Below, in pieces: positions 42,336 through 51,350 of a stretch of 64,000 nucleotides of DNA. Within the stretch, counting starts at the first letter, position 1, and the number at the start of each line of letters is the position of its first letter. Both the position numbers and the translations under genes were made by a program. This DNA comes from Bacteroidota bacterium (lineage in GTDB: Bacteria > Bacteroidota > Bacteroidia > Chitinophagales > Chitinophagaceae). The DNA is taken from positions 1-64,000 of the forward strand of contig JAIUNW010000017.1 of the NCBI GenBank assembly GCA_020161535.1. Direction: 5' to 3'. The notes under the pieces were generated by a model. The model saw only the letters and a program-made list of their open reading frames with translations. It searched no databases and was not told the origin of the DNA.

Positions 42336-44855
42336 CTATTGACCTACCAGAAAAACAGCATTGGCAAACAATAGTTTTCCGTTCTCCCAAAAACTACGGA
42401 AGATCGGGTCATCTGCAAAGAAAACAACCTGGCCGCGACCCATGTCTTCTACACCGATCAATACACCATCTTTTAATTTATTCTTAACAGCCGCACCAAC
42501 GAAGCCGGCTACATAGTTGTCTTTTTTTAATACGCCTACATTCCAGCCATTGTCACGCAAGTAGTCGTACATATTCGCATCCTGCTTCAGGGTATAATAG
42601 AAATTCGGGTAACCGAAACCAAGCGGGTGGGTATTGTCTAGTTCCACTTTGAAAATGGCGCCGGGCATACTGCCAGTCAGGTAGTTCTTCTCACGGTCTT
42701 CGTACTTTTTGAGCAGGCTATAGTCTACTTTGTTATCGTCTTTTTTGTCGTCTTTATCTGCTTCGTCTTTCGATTTGATGCCCCAATCGTTGCGTGCCAA
42801 CTGTGCTACGGCGTTTTCAAGCGCAATAATTTTTCCACCGCGGCGAACCCAGTTCTTTAGGTCTTCGCTGCTTTCTTTTTTGTTCAGTATGTCGTAAGAA
42901 CCATCGGCCAGGATCAATACATCAAACTGACGCATACCATCGCGCATAAAATCATTGGCACTCAGCAGGGTGATCGGATAATCCAATTGCTGATCGAAGA
43001 AATGCCAGATTTCCCCCGCGCCCAAAGAAGATATGTTATCGCCGGTAAGTAGCGCCACTTTCGGGGCCGTAATGATGCGCACACTGCCCGAACCAAAATC
43101 ATAGCCTTTGTCAACAAAACCTGTTGCGATTGGATACACCAGGGTTTGGCTGGCTTTGGCGGCGGCTTCCACCACGGCTTGTACCGGCCTGCCGGCATTG
43201 GCTGCACGGGTTACCAATAAAGTGCCTTTTTCGAAGTTTTCTTTACCCATCGTGAAAGCCTGTTCTGCATAACGAACCCGGATATCGGCTTTCAACACGG
43301 CTGCGAGGAATTTGGCGCTGTTGAGGCCGTTCCATTTTATCGCATATGCATATACGTTATCCATCGCGGCGGCTGGTGCAGGTGCGGCCGGCGCTGTTTT
43401 TGTACTGGCATTGTTATAAGCGTTGAGGCCGTATGCATTCAAACCATACGCGTATGGCATGGCCCAGGCCGTAATATCATAGGTAGCAGAATCGCTGATA
43501 TGAGAAGTTTTTTCAAACAAGACTTTGATCAGGTTTGCCTTGGTTTGATTGATATTTATAACGATATCGCCTGTTTCGGTTTTGAAATTTTCCTGCTTGC
43601 CGCTGAAATAATTGAAGCCATTGTAATTCCCTGCATTGGCATAAGACCAATCAATTAAATTCTTGTCGAGCAATTGCTGCAGGCGTGTCATGCGGTCGGA
43701 CCCATCGTTGCGAATGATCCAGCTTTTAAATTCGCCGGGCGGGTTGGTCAGTGTTTTTTGGAAATAGGTTCTGAACTCGTGAACCAGTTCGGAAGCATGT
43801 TGCGATGCCATTTCGACGGTGCTCATACCGGTAGTGAAATGGTGCAAGGCTCTTTCTCTTAATGTAAGGGTGTCGCCTTCGTCGTTAACGATGCCGAGGC
43901 CGGCGCGTATGCCGCCTTGTTCAAAAGTCATACCGATCGATCCGCTGTAAATCGGGTAGGTATCACCGTAAGAAGGATAGAAAAGATCGAATCGCTCTTT
44001 GGTAAAATAGAGCCACCCGTTTTTGTCAAAATATTTTGCGTGGTTTCGACCGATTACTACCTGGAAATCGCGTTGCCATTTGGTGATCACATCGTGAAAT
44101 GGTTCGGCCGCCGGTGCGAAATAATAGGGCTCGTTGATGCCCTGCTCGTGGAAGTCGACATGAACCTGGGGCAACCACTGGTTGTATTTCGGCACGCGTG
44201 CCTGGCTTTCTTTTTGTGACTGCCAGGCCCAATCGCGGTTGAGGTCAAAATTGTAGTGATTGCTTCTGCCACCTGGCCAGGGCTCGCGGTGTTCTCGGGC
44301 GATGGGATTCAGGTTGATATTTTTGCCAATCACCGTTGTGTACCAGTTCACGTAGCGGTCGCGGCCATCAGGGTTAAGGCAAGGATCGATCAACACCACT
44401 ACATTTTTCAACCACTGTTGTGATTGTGTATTGGCAGGATTGACCAGTTCATAGATGGTCATCATTGCTGCTTCTGAAGAAGATGTTTCGTTACCGTGCA
44501 CATTGTAACTCAACCAAACGATGGCGGGTCCGTTTTCCAACGGTGCGGCTTTATCGCGCGTGGCATTGGCCAACCGCAGGTTGTTCAACCTGATCTGTTC
44601 AATATTAGTGAGGTTTTCGGGCGAAGCAATGGTTGCCAGCAGCAGCGGTCGACCTTCGTTGGTTTCACCAAACTGTTCCAGTTTTACCTGGGATGGCGCT
44701 TGTTCGGCCACATGCTTGAAATATTGTACAATCTTATAATGCGGGGTGTATTTCTCGCCGGGTTTATACCCTAAAAATTGTTCGGGGCTCTTGAGTTGCG
44801 CGAAGGAAAGCAGACTGCATACCAGCCATCCGCCAAGCAGTAAACATTTTTTCAT
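42336..44855 (-). CDS. M14 family zinc carboxypeptidase, secreted
   Basis: An 839-residue secreted metallopeptidase (signal peptide MKKCLLLGGWLVCSLLSFAQ). The M14 domain (~25-360) has zinc ligands H120 and E123 in YNVHGNETSSSEA and H236 in VHVDFHEQG, with PDGRDRYVNW and FDLNRDW for the substrate pocket. The C-terminal half holds a Gln-amidotransferase-like/beta region (e.g. VLILADGSYDI). Bacteroidota use such enzymes for peptide scavenging. A REP cluster begins 22 bp upstream of its start. Confidence 0.85.
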   Translation of the reverse strand: MKKCLLLGGWLVCSLLSFAQLKSPEQFLGYKPGEKYTPHYKIVQYFKHVAEQAPSQVKLEQFGETNEGRPLLLATIASPENLTNIEQIRLNNLRLANATRDKAAPLENGPAIVWLSYNVHGNETSSSEAAMMTIYELVNPANTQSQQWLKNVVVLIDPCLNPDGRDRYVNWYTTVIGKNINLNPIAREHREPWPGGRSNHYNFDLNRDWAWQSQKESQARVPKYNQWLPQVHVDFHEQGINEPYYFAPAAEPFHDVITKWQRDFQVVIGRNHAKYFDKNGWLYFTKERFDLFYPSYGDTYPIYSGSIGMTFEQGGIRAGLGIVNDEGDTLTLRERALHHFTTGMSTVEMASQHASELVHEFRTYFQKTLTNPPGEFKSWIIRNDGSDRMTRLQQLLDKNLIDWSYANAGNYNGFNYFSGKQENFKTETGDIVININQTKANLIKVLFEKTSHISDSATYDITAWAMPYAYGLNAYGLNAYNNASTKTAPAAPAPAAAMDNVYAYAIKWNGLNSAKFLAAVLKADIRVRYAEQAFTMGKENFEKGTLLVTRAANAGRPVQAVVEAAAKASQTLVYPIATGFVDKGYDFGSGSVRIITAPKVALLTGDNISSLGAGEIWHFFDQQLDYPITLLSANDFMRDGMRQFDVLILADGSYDILNKKESSEDLKNWVRRGGKIIALENAVAQLARNDWGIKSKDEADKDDKKDDNKVDYSLLKKYEDREKNYLTGSMPGAIFKVELDNTHPLGFGYPNFYYTLKQDANMYDYLRDNGWNVGVLKKDNYVAGFVGAAVKNKLKDGVLIGVEDMGRGQVVFFADDPIFRSFWENGKLLFANAVFLVGQ

Positions 44856-44875
44856 GGCGTGAATCTACGCATTTT

Positions 44876-44930
44876 CACCCGACGGGTTGCACCCGTCGGG
44901 TAGTACCCGTCGGGTGCAACCCGTCGGGTG
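44876..44930. repeat. REP cluster left of the RAYT gene (four units, 14-bp period)
   Basis: Four 11-bp palindromic units at 44877-44887 (ACCCGACGGGT), 44891-44901, 44905-44915 and 44919-44929 (ACCCGTCGGGT), spacers TGC, AGT and GCA. Unit starts are exactly 14 bp apart. The whole block, flanked by TTTC and GAAA, is a near-perfect palindrome. It lies between the M14 gene start and the RAYT gene. Confidence 0.9.
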
Positions 44931-44998
44931 AAATGACCCACAAAAAATCCGGTGTTTTAACCGGCTAAAAATCGACGCCTGCGCAACAGTTTTGCCCT

Positions 44999-45574
44999 AT
45001 GGGAACTCAATATCAAACACTAATACCCGGGCGATTCGCACATATCTGCGACCGGGCGGTAGGAACAGACAAATTGTTTATCACCGAAAAGAATCACCAA
45101 CAATTTCTGCAAATGTTAAAGGTAGAGTTGGTCGGCATTGCCGAGGTTCACGCCTATTGTTTGCTCAGCAACCATTATCACCTGCTCATTAGATTGTTCG
45201 ACGACAGCAATCATGAACTTTTCAAAAATGCCCTCGGCAAGATTCAAAGCAAATATGCGAAAGCATTTAACAAAGAGCACTCAAGGAAAGGTGGACTATT
45301 CATGCGGCCATTCAAGCGGAAAATCATTCAAGACGATGGGCATTTGGCTAATATAATATGGTATATCCATCGAAATCCGATGCGACATCGGTACACCAAT
45401 CTTTGGCAATCATGGCCCTATTCTTCCTATGGCATTTATACAAAAGTCAAGCCCTCTTTTGTAAAAACTGCCGACATTATTGCCTTCTTCGGTGGACTTG
45501 ATCAATTTATTCATTACCATGAATTAAATAGCGACGCAAGTCTTGACGGGGCCTCCGATTTGCATCTTGAATAA
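44999..45574 (+). CDS. REP-associated tyrosine transposase (RAYT, Y1/IS200-like)
   Basis: A 191-residue Y1 HUH transposase-like protein. The HUH motif is H59-Y-H61 in CLLSNHYHLLIR, and the nucleophile candidate is Y122 in WYIHRNPMRH. GRFAHICDRAVGTDKLF near the N-terminus and FMRPFKRKII are typical of the family. RAYTs act on REP hairpins and are domesticated, usually single-copy genes, rather than self-moving IS with both ends. The protein is flanked by REP palindromes that are its likely substrates, one 69 bp before the start and one 6 bp after the stop. Confidence 0.9.
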   Translation: MGTQYQTLIPGRFAHICDRAVGTDKLFITEKNHQQFLQMLKVELVGIAEVHAYCLLSNHYHLLIRLFDDSNHELFKNALGKIQSKYAKAFNKEHSRKGGLFMRPFKRKIIQDDGHLANIIWYIHRNPMRHRYTNLWQSWPYSSYGIYTKVKPSFVKTADIIAFFGGLDQFIHYHELNSDASLDGASDLHLE

Positions 45575-45578
45575 TTTT

Positions 45579-45636
45579 ACACCCGACGGGTACTACCCGA
45601 CGGGTTGCACCCGTCGGGTAGTACCCGTCGGGTGTA
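45579..45636. repeat. REP cluster right of the RAYT gene (four units, 14-bp period)
   Basis: Units at 45581-45591 and 45595-45605 (both ACCCGACGGGT) and at 45609-45619 and 45623-45633 (both ACCCGTCGGGT), spacers ACT, TGC and AGT, again with a 14-bp period. The block is almost perfectly palindromic (TTTAC...GTAAA outer arms) and probably also forms a hairpin terminator for the RAYT gene. Confidence 0.9.
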
Positions 45637-45654
45637 AATCCATATATTCGCAAC

Positions 45655-47343
45655 ATGACACGTTTTGCGCTCATCACCCTGCTTGTCGGTGCATCTATAA
45701 CTGCATTTGCACAAAACCCCTACCAATACACCATCCAGAAAACCGCTACCGCAAAAAACGGTGCCGTTGTTTCAGCTCATCCACTGGCCAGCCAAGCGGG
45801 ATTGCTGATGTTGCAAAAAGGCGGCAACGCCATTGACGCCGCCATCGCCACCCAACTCGCCCTCGCCGTAGTCTATCCAGGTGCCGGCAATATTGGCGGC
45901 GGCGGATTCATGGTCTTACACCTCGCCGACGGCCGAAACATGACGCTTGATTTTCGCGAGAAAGCCCCCCTGGCTGGCAACCGCGACATGTACCTAAATG
46001 AAAAAGGCGACGCCGACCTGACCAAGAGCCAAAACGGTCACCTGGCGGCCGGCGTACCGGGCACCATTGCCGGCATCTTCCAAGCTTTGCCATACGCCAA
46101 ATTGCCATTTAAAACCATTATCCAACCAGCCATCGACCTGGCAGAAAAAGGGTTCGCCATCACCGAAGCAGAAGCAAAAGACCTGAACGACGACAAACCA
46201 GATTTTTTGAAATACAATACCCGCCCCACTGCATTTGTCAAAGAACAGGAATGGAAGGCGGGTGATACCCTGCTGCAAAAAGATTTGGCGAAAACGCTGG
46301 AGCGCATCCGCGACCATGGACAAAAGGGCTTTTACGAAGGCCGTACCGCACAACTCATCGTAGCAGAGATGAAACGTGGTAAAGGACTCATCACGCTCGA
46401 AGACTTAAAAAAATACCAGGCCGTTTGGCGCACACCCGTCAGCTTTCAATACAAGGGCTATGAAATCATCACCATGCCCCTGCCCAGCAGCGGCGGTGTA
46501 TTGCTGCCCATGATGATGAAGATGACCGAAAAATTTCCCATCAGTCGTTATGGCTTTCATTCCGATTCCGCCTTACAACTGATGACCGAAATCGAGCGCC
46601 TGGCCTATGCTGATCGCGCCAAGTTTTTAGGTGATCCTGATTTCTATCCCGTGCCGGTAAATGCACTGACCAGCGATGAATACATCAACCAGCGACTCAA
46701 ATTGTACACGCCCGGTATCGCCGGCAATAGCCAGGTAATCCAGGCAGGTACGGTGCCGAAAGAAAGTGAACAAACAACCCATTTCAATACGGCCGACAAA
46801 GACGGCAATGCCGTGGCCATCACCACCACCCTCAATGGCGGCTATGGCTCGCACACGGTGGTAGGCGGCGCCGGCTTTTTGCTCAATAATGAAATGGACG
46901 ATTTCAGTGTGAAACCCGGTGTACCCAATATGTTCGGTGCTGTTGGCGGCGAAGCCAATGCCATTGAACCCGGCAAGCGAATGCTGAGCTCCATGACGCC
47001 CGTGATTGCCCTGAACAATGGTACGCTGGCCATTGTTACCGGCACGCCTGGTGGCACCACCATTACCACCTCGGTGTACCAAACCCTGCTCAACCTGATC
47101 GACTTCAACCTATCCCCCGCTGATGCAGTGAATAAACCCAAGTTCCACATGCAATGGTTGCCTGACCAGGTTTTCGTTGAAAAAGATTTTCCGCAAGACA
47201 AAATTGAAGCCTTGCAAAAAATGGGTTACAAGGTCGTGAACCGTGGGCGCATTGGTCGTACCGAATTAATCGTTCGACAAGCCGATGGTAGTTACGAAGT
47301 GATTGGTGATTCCAGGGGCGATGATTCTGCCGCCGGTTATTGA
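45655..47343 (+). CDS. ggt: Gamma-glutamyltransferase
   Basis: A 562-residue GGT precursor with a signal peptide (MTRFALITLLVGASITAFAQ). It cleaves gamma-glutamyl bonds of glutathione and similar peptides in the periplasm. The maturation/catalytic Thr is T374 in EQTTHFNTADKDGNAVAIT. Large-subunit motifs include GGNAIDAAIATQLALAVVYP, GGGGFMVLHLADG and PLPSSGGVLLPMM, and the small subunit has SSMTPVIAL and GTPGGTTITTSV. Length is full. A second, divergent GGT-like gene sits at the right edge. Confidence 0.93.
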   Translation: MTRFALITLLVGASITAFAQNPYQYTIQKTATAKNGAVVSAHPLASQAGLLMLQKGGNAIDAAIATQLALAVVYPGAGNIGGGGFMVLHLADGRNMTLDFREKAPLAGNRDMYLNEKGDADLTKSQNGHLAAGVPGTIAGIFQALPYAKLPFKTIIQPAIDLAEKGFAITEAEAKDLNDDKPDFLKYNTRPTAFVKEQEWKAGDTLLQKDLAKTLERIRDHGQKGFYEGRTAQLIVAEMKRGKGLITLEDLKKYQAVWRTPVSFQYKGYEIITMPLPSSGGVLLPMMMKMTEKFPISRYGFHSDSALQLMTEIERLAYADRAKFLGDPDFYPVPVNALTSDEYINQRLKLYTPGIAGNSQVIQAGTVPKESEQTTHFNTADKDGNAVAITTTLNGGYGSHTVVGGAGFLLNNEMDDFSVKPGVPNMFGAVGGEANAIEPGKRMLSSMTPVIALNNGTLAIVTGTPGGTTITTSVYQTLLNLIDFNLSPADAVNKPKFHMQWLPDQVFVEKDFPQDKIEALQKMGYKVVNRGRIGRTELIVRQADGSYEVIGDSRGDDSAAGY

Positions 47344-47379
47344 TCACCGTTAGTACGCGAATAATACGCTGCAAAAAAC

Positions 47380-47928
47380 ATGTCTGAACACGAAGCTATC
47401 CAACAAAGCCTGCTCAAGCAATTCAGCACCTACAAAAACATGGCTGAAAAAGCGATGGCGCAACTTAGTCCCGAAGACTTTCTCCGCGAACCGGCACCCG
47501 GTAGCAATTGCATCGCCGTTATCTGCCGGCACATGGTAGGCAATATGCTTAGCCGCTTCACCAATTTCAGTACAGAAGATGGCGAAAAGCCCTGGCGCAA
47601 CCGCGACGAAGAATTTGAGAAACCGCAAGAAGGATGGCCTTCAACAGCGGCCGGCGAAAAATGGGACCAGGCCTGGGAAACCGTGTACGATGCTATCAGA
47701 AATATACCGCCGGGTGGCTTTGCTAAAACCGTGACAATTCGCCACGAACCACATACCGCTTTTGATGCCATCGCCCGACAGCTATCACACTATGCCAGTC
47801 ACGTAGGCCAGATTGTATACATCGCCAAAATGCTTAAAGGCGATGAATGGAAAACCTTGTCGATCGCGCCAAATCAATCGGCCAGTTTCAACCAGCAAAT
47901 GCAACAAAAATTCGGACAACAACCATAA
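47380..47928 (+). CDS. DinB-like DUF1572 protein
   Basis: A 182-residue protein with the DinB four-helix pattern. H51 in CRHMVGNM and the paired His in LSHYASHVGQIVYIAK are candidate metal ligands. DUF1572 members include bacillithiol-transferase-like folds, but a function cannot be deduced here. It follows ggt by 36 bp on the same strand. Confidence 0.82.
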   Translation: MSEHEAIQQSLLKQFSTYKNMAEKAMAQLSPEDFLREPAPGSNCIAVICRHMVGNMLSRFTNFSTEDGEKPWRNRDEEFEKPQEGWPSTAAGEKWDQAWETVYDAIRNIPPGGFAKTVTIRHEPHTAFDAIARQLSHYASHVGQIVYIAKMLKGDEWKTLSIAPNQSASFNQQMQQKFGQQP

Positions 47929-47929
47929 A

Positions 47930-48151
47930 TTAGAAATACCGCAACGGGTTTCGCTTCCCCTCATAGATATACTGCTTCACATTCATCCAAAAAGCAGCGA
48001 AAATGTAAAATATAATGGGCGAACCCATGGTTAACACCGAAATGTACATGAAGTAACGGCGAATGGTGGCTGGCGCAATGCCCATCTTTTCACCCAGGTA
48101 AGAGCAAACACCAAACACATGCCACTCGATAAAGTGCTTGATATTCTTCAT
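47930..48151 (-). CDS. PspC domain protein
   Basis: A 73-residue protein with a single PspC-like region: FGVCSYLGEKMGIAPATIRR followed by a hydrophobic helix (YFMYISVLTMGSPIIFYIFA). PspC-type proteins belong to membrane-stress responses; no pspA/B is nearby. Convergent with the DUF1572 gene (1 bp gap), divergent from aconitase. Confidence 0.8.
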   Translation of the reverse strand: MKNIKHFIEWHVFGVCSYLGEKMGIAPATIRRYFMYISVLTMGSPIIFYIFAAFWMNVKQYIYEGKRNPLRYF

Positions 48152-48175
48152 GCCGCAATTTACACATTAAATTGG

Positions 48176-48183
48176 TAATTTTG
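48176..48183 (+). promoter_or_regulatory. Bacteroidota -7 element (TAATTTTG) of the aconitase gene
   Basis: TAATTTTG fits TAnnTTTG and lies 46 bp upstream of the aconitase ATG. The -33 element is not clear, so this is only a likely promoter. Confidence 0.4.
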
Positions 48184-48229
48184 CAACTTCCAAACCTTCG
48201 AAGCGGTTTAAAACAACAAACAACACACT

Positions 48230-50500
48230 ATGGTTTTCGACCTCGAGATGATCAAAAAAGTCTACGCCCAATTTCCTGGCCGGGTAGAAGCTGCCCGTAA
48301 AGTCGTTGGCCGTCCGCTGACCCTTACCGAAAAAATTTTATATGCCCACCTCTGGCAGGGTAATGCTACCCAGGCTTTTGAAAGAGGAAAAAGTTATGTC
48401 GATTTTGCGCCCGATCGCGTGGCCATGCAAGATGCGACCGCCCAGATGGCCCTCTTGCAGTTCATGCAAGCCGGCCGCAACAAAGTGGCAGTTCCTTCTA
48501 CGGTGCACTGTGACCACCTGATCATGGCGAAAACCAACAGTACGGTCGACCTCGACCGCGCCGTGCACGAAAGCAGTGAAGTATATGATTTTCTCGCCTC
48601 GGTGTCGAACAAATACGGCATCGGTTTCTGGCGACCAGGTGCTGGTATCATCCACCAGGTGGTGCTGGAAAACTATGCTTTTCCCGGCGGCATGATGATT
48701 GGTACCGATTCCCACACAGTGAACGCGGGTGGCTTGGGTATGATCGCCATCGGCGTGGGTGGTGCAGATGCCTGCGATGTGATGAGCGGCCTCGCCTGGG
48801 AACTGAAAATGCCCAAACTGATCGGCATTAAACTGACTGGCAAACTCAGCGGATGGACAGCCCCCAAAGATGTGATCCTTAAAGTGGCCGGCATCCTGAC
48901 CGTGAAAGGCGGCACCGGCGCCGTGGTGGAATATTTCGGCGAAGGCGCTGCAGCTATGAGTTGTACCGGTAAAGGCACGATTTGTAATATGGGTGCAGAA
49001 ATCGGTGCGACTACATCTACCTTCGGCTACGATGATTCGATGAGCCGTTACCTGAAAGCCACTGGCCGCGCTGAAGTGGCTGCCCTGGCCGACACCGTGA
49101 AAGAACACCTGACCGGCGATGCCGAAGTGTATGCCAACCCCGAAAAATATTTTGACCAGGTAATCGAAATCAACCTGAGTGAACTGGAGCCCCACCTGAA
49201 CGGGCCCTTCACGCCCGACCTGGCTACGCCGCTGTCGAAAATGAAGGAGGAAGCCAAAAAGAACAACTGGCCTACCAAGATTGAAGTGGGACTGATTGGC
49301 TCCTGCACCAACTCTTCGTACGAAGACATTAGTCGCTCGGTGAGCCTGGCCCGTCAAATTGCCGACAAAGGCCTCACCCTACAATCTGAATTTACCATCA
49401 CGCCCGGTTCTGAACTGGTGCGGTATACCATCGAGCGCGATGGTTACCTTGATGTATTCAAAAAGATTGGTGCCACGGTATTTGCGAATGCCTGCGGACC
49501 CTGCATCGGTATGTGGGAACGCGTGGGTGCAGAGAAACAAGAGCGCAATACCATCGTGCATTCTTTCAACCGCAACTTCGCCAAGCGTGCCGACGGCAAC
49601 CCCAATACCCTTGCGTTTGTGGGTTCGCCTGAAATCGTGACGGCCCTGGCCATTGCGGGCGACCTCAATTTCAATCCTGTTACAGATACCCTCATCAACA
49701 ACAAAGGCGAAAAAGTAAAACTGGATCCCCCTTCGGGCGATGAGTTGCCGAAAAAGGGCTTTGATGCCGAAGATCCCGGGTACCAGGCGCCTGCGGCGGA
49801 TGGAAGCGCGGTGAAAGTAATCGTTGATCCGGCCTCAAAACGCCTGCAATTGCTGGATCCCTTCGCACCCTGGGAAGGCACAGATCTCAAGGGACTGAAA
49901 CTGCTGATCAAAGCCAAGGGCAAGTGTACCACCGACCATATTTCGATGGCTGGTCCCTGGTTGAAATTCCGCGGTCACCTTGATAATATCTCCAACAACC
50001 TGCTCATCGGTGCGGTGAATTTCTTCAATGAAAAAACCGACAATGTAAAAAGCCAATTGACCGGCGAACACGGTCCGGTGCCAGCTACCCAACGCGCCTA
50101 CAAAGCAGCCGGTGTGGGCACTATTGTGGTGGGTGATGAAAACTATGGGGAAGGCTCCAGCCGCGAACATGCTGCCATGGAACCTCGTCACCTGGGCGTA
50201 CGTGCCGTACTGGTGAAAAGTTTCGCCCGTATTCACGAAACAAACCTGAAAAAACAGGGCATGCTGGCGTTGACATTTGCAGACAAGGCCGACTACGACA
50301 AGATATTGGAAGACGATACGATCGACATCAATGGCCTCACTACTTTCCAGCCGAACAAACCGCTGGAAATTGTGTTGCACCACAAAGATGGCAGTACCGA
50401 TACCATTCTTGCCAACCACAGTTATAATGAACAACAGATCGAGTGGTTTAAAGAAGGCGCTGCCTTGAATATCATCAGAAGAGAATTTGCCAAAAAATAG
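48230..50500 (+). CDS. acn: Aconitate hydratase
   Basis: A 756-residue aconitase converting citrate to isocitrate in the TCA cycle. The three [4Fe-4S] ligands are C359 (GSCTNSSYED) and C422/C425 (NACGPCIGMW). VPSTVHCDHLI, GTDSHTVNAGGLGMIAIGVG and GDENYGEGSSREHAAMEPRH are diagnostic. The mitochondrial-type length and the EGSSREHA block near residue ~640 fit the single-chain form found in Bacteroidota. Preceded by a promoter-like element and followed by a terminator. Confidence 0.95.
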   Translation: MVFDLEMIKKVYAQFPGRVEAARKVVGRPLTLTEKILYAHLWQGNATQAFERGKSYVDFAPDRVAMQDATAQMALLQFMQAGRNKVAVPSTVHCDHLIMAKTNSTVDLDRAVHESSEVYDFLASVSNKYGIGFWRPGAGIIHQVVLENYAFPGGMMIGTDSHTVNAGGLGMIAIGVGGADACDVMSGLAWELKMPKLIGIKLTGKLSGWTAPKDVILKVAGILTVKGGTGAVVEYFGEGAAAMSCTGKGTICNMGAEIGATTSTFGYDDSMSRYLKATGRAEVAALADTVKEHLTGDAEVYANPEKYFDQVIEINLSELEPHLNGPFTPDLATPLSKMKEEAKKNNWPTKIEVGLIGSCTNSSYEDISRSVSLARQIADKGLTLQSEFTITPGSELVRYTIERDGYLDVFKKIGATVFANACGPCIGMWERVGAEKQERNTIVHSFNRNFAKRADGNPNTLAFVGSPEIVTALAIAGDLNFNPVTDTLINNKGEKVKLDPPSGDELPKKGFDAEDPGYQAPAADGSAVKVIVDPASKRLQLLDPFAPWEGTDLKGLKLLIKAKGKCTTDHISMAGPWLKFRGHLDNISNNLLIGAVNFFNEKTDNVKSQLTGEHGPVPATQRAYKAAGVGTIVVGDENYGEGSSREHAAMEPRHLGVRAVLVKSFARIHETNLKKQGMLALTFADKADYDKILEDDTIDINGLTTFQPNKPLEIVLHHKDGSTDTILANHSYNEQQIEWFKEGAALNIIRREFAKK

Positions 50501-50523
50501 GCGGTGAATGATGTTGGTTTTGT

Positions 50524-50559
50524 AAAAGGCCGTCGCGGTATAATCGCGACGGCCTTTTT
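50524..50559 (+). terminator. Intrinsic terminator of the aconitase gene
   Basis: A 14-bp stem AAAAGGCCGTCGCG (50524-50537) with CGCGACGGCCTTTT (50545-50558), 7-nt loop, ending in T. Confidence 0.85.
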
Positions 50560-50648
50560 GTTGTAAATGCCTACTCCAATACAACCTACTGACAGGCTGT
50601 TGTCACAAGCCTGCAGTAACATTGTCTTATTAACGTATAAACGAAACC

Positions 50649-51101
50649 ATGAAACAAGCAACAGCCCTGCACATCATTGGCATTGCGATTAGAACAACCA
50701 ACGAAAACGGCCAGTCCGCCAAAGACATTCCAGCGCTTTGGAACGAGTTCCTTAGCGGGAACAAAGCGGCGGGCATCCCTGGAAAAACCAGCAATGATAT
50801 TTATTGCGTGTACACCGACTATGAAAAAGATTACACGCGACCCTATACCACGGTTTTGGGATGTGCGGTGCACAGCCTGGAAAACATTCCAGCCGGCTAT
50901 ACCGGCATAACCATTCCCGCAGGCAATTACCAGTCTTTCACCACCAGCGGAAACATACTGGAAGGCATTGTGTTCAACACTTGGCAAACCATTTGGAACA
51001 CGCCGATCGACCGTGCTTATATCGCCGATTTTGAAGTATATGGCGCTAGGGCTGCCAACCCGAGCCAGGCTGAAGTCGATATCTTTGTCGGCATAAAATA
51101 A
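50649..51101 (+). CDS. GyrI-like effector-binding domain protein
   Basis: A 150-residue protein of the GyrI/AraC-effector-domain fold: LHIIGIAIRTTNENGQSAKD at the start, IYCVYTDYEKDYTRPYTTVL in the middle, and the C-terminal YIADFEVYGARAANPSQAEV plus DIFVGIK typical of this fold. These small SOUL/GyrI-like proteins bind ligands or hydrolyse small molecules; no DNA-binding domain is fused. A DUF1801 pseudogene lies 15 bp downstream. Confidence 0.8.
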   Translation: MKQATALHIIGIAIRTTNENGQSAKDIPALWNEFLSGNKAAGIPGKTSNDIYCVYTDYEKDYTRPYTTVLGCAVHSLENIPAGYTGITIPAGNYQSFTTSGNILEGIVFNTWQTIWNTPIDRAYIADFEVYGARAANPSQAEVDIFVGIK

Positions 51102-51116
51102 CGGTGGGCAATTCGC

Positions 51117-51319
51117 ATGAAGGCATTTGATCGATATTTTGAACAACAGGCGTAACCCGTCAAATCTACCCTGCTGGCCTTGCGACATATCATTTTGTCG
51201 CAAGATCCTGACATTAACCTGCAATGGAAATACGGCTTAAAGACCTGGATCAGCATCGTATAACCGACCTGGTACAGGCGGCCATAAACCTATATAAGAA
51301 AGGTATTGTAAAATTATGA
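51117..51319 (+). pseudogene. DUF1801 (YdhG-like) gene remnant
   Basis: ATG 51117 opens MKAFDRYFEQQA, then an in-frame TAA at 51153-51155 interrupts it. The frame resumes as PVKSTLLALRHIILSQDPDI then NLQWKYG, and after a frame change the 3' part reads LDQHRITDLVQAAINLYKKG then IVKL, stop 51317-51319. The start and end match an intact DUF1801 protein, but the middle of the domain is missing. So one stop, one internal deletion and one frame change are present; the gene is dead. Confidence 0.8.
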
Positions 51320-51350
51320 TAGCAGCCGGGTCATGATAGTTGTTGCTGCG

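Noticed and set aside
44876..45636. REP clusters as a CRISPR array
   Set aside because: Units are 11-bp palindromes with 3-nt spacers, far too short for CRISPR, and no cas genes are present.
48338..49357. A 339-codon minus-strand frame opposite aconitase
   Set aside because: His-rich shadow of aconitase codons without domain features.
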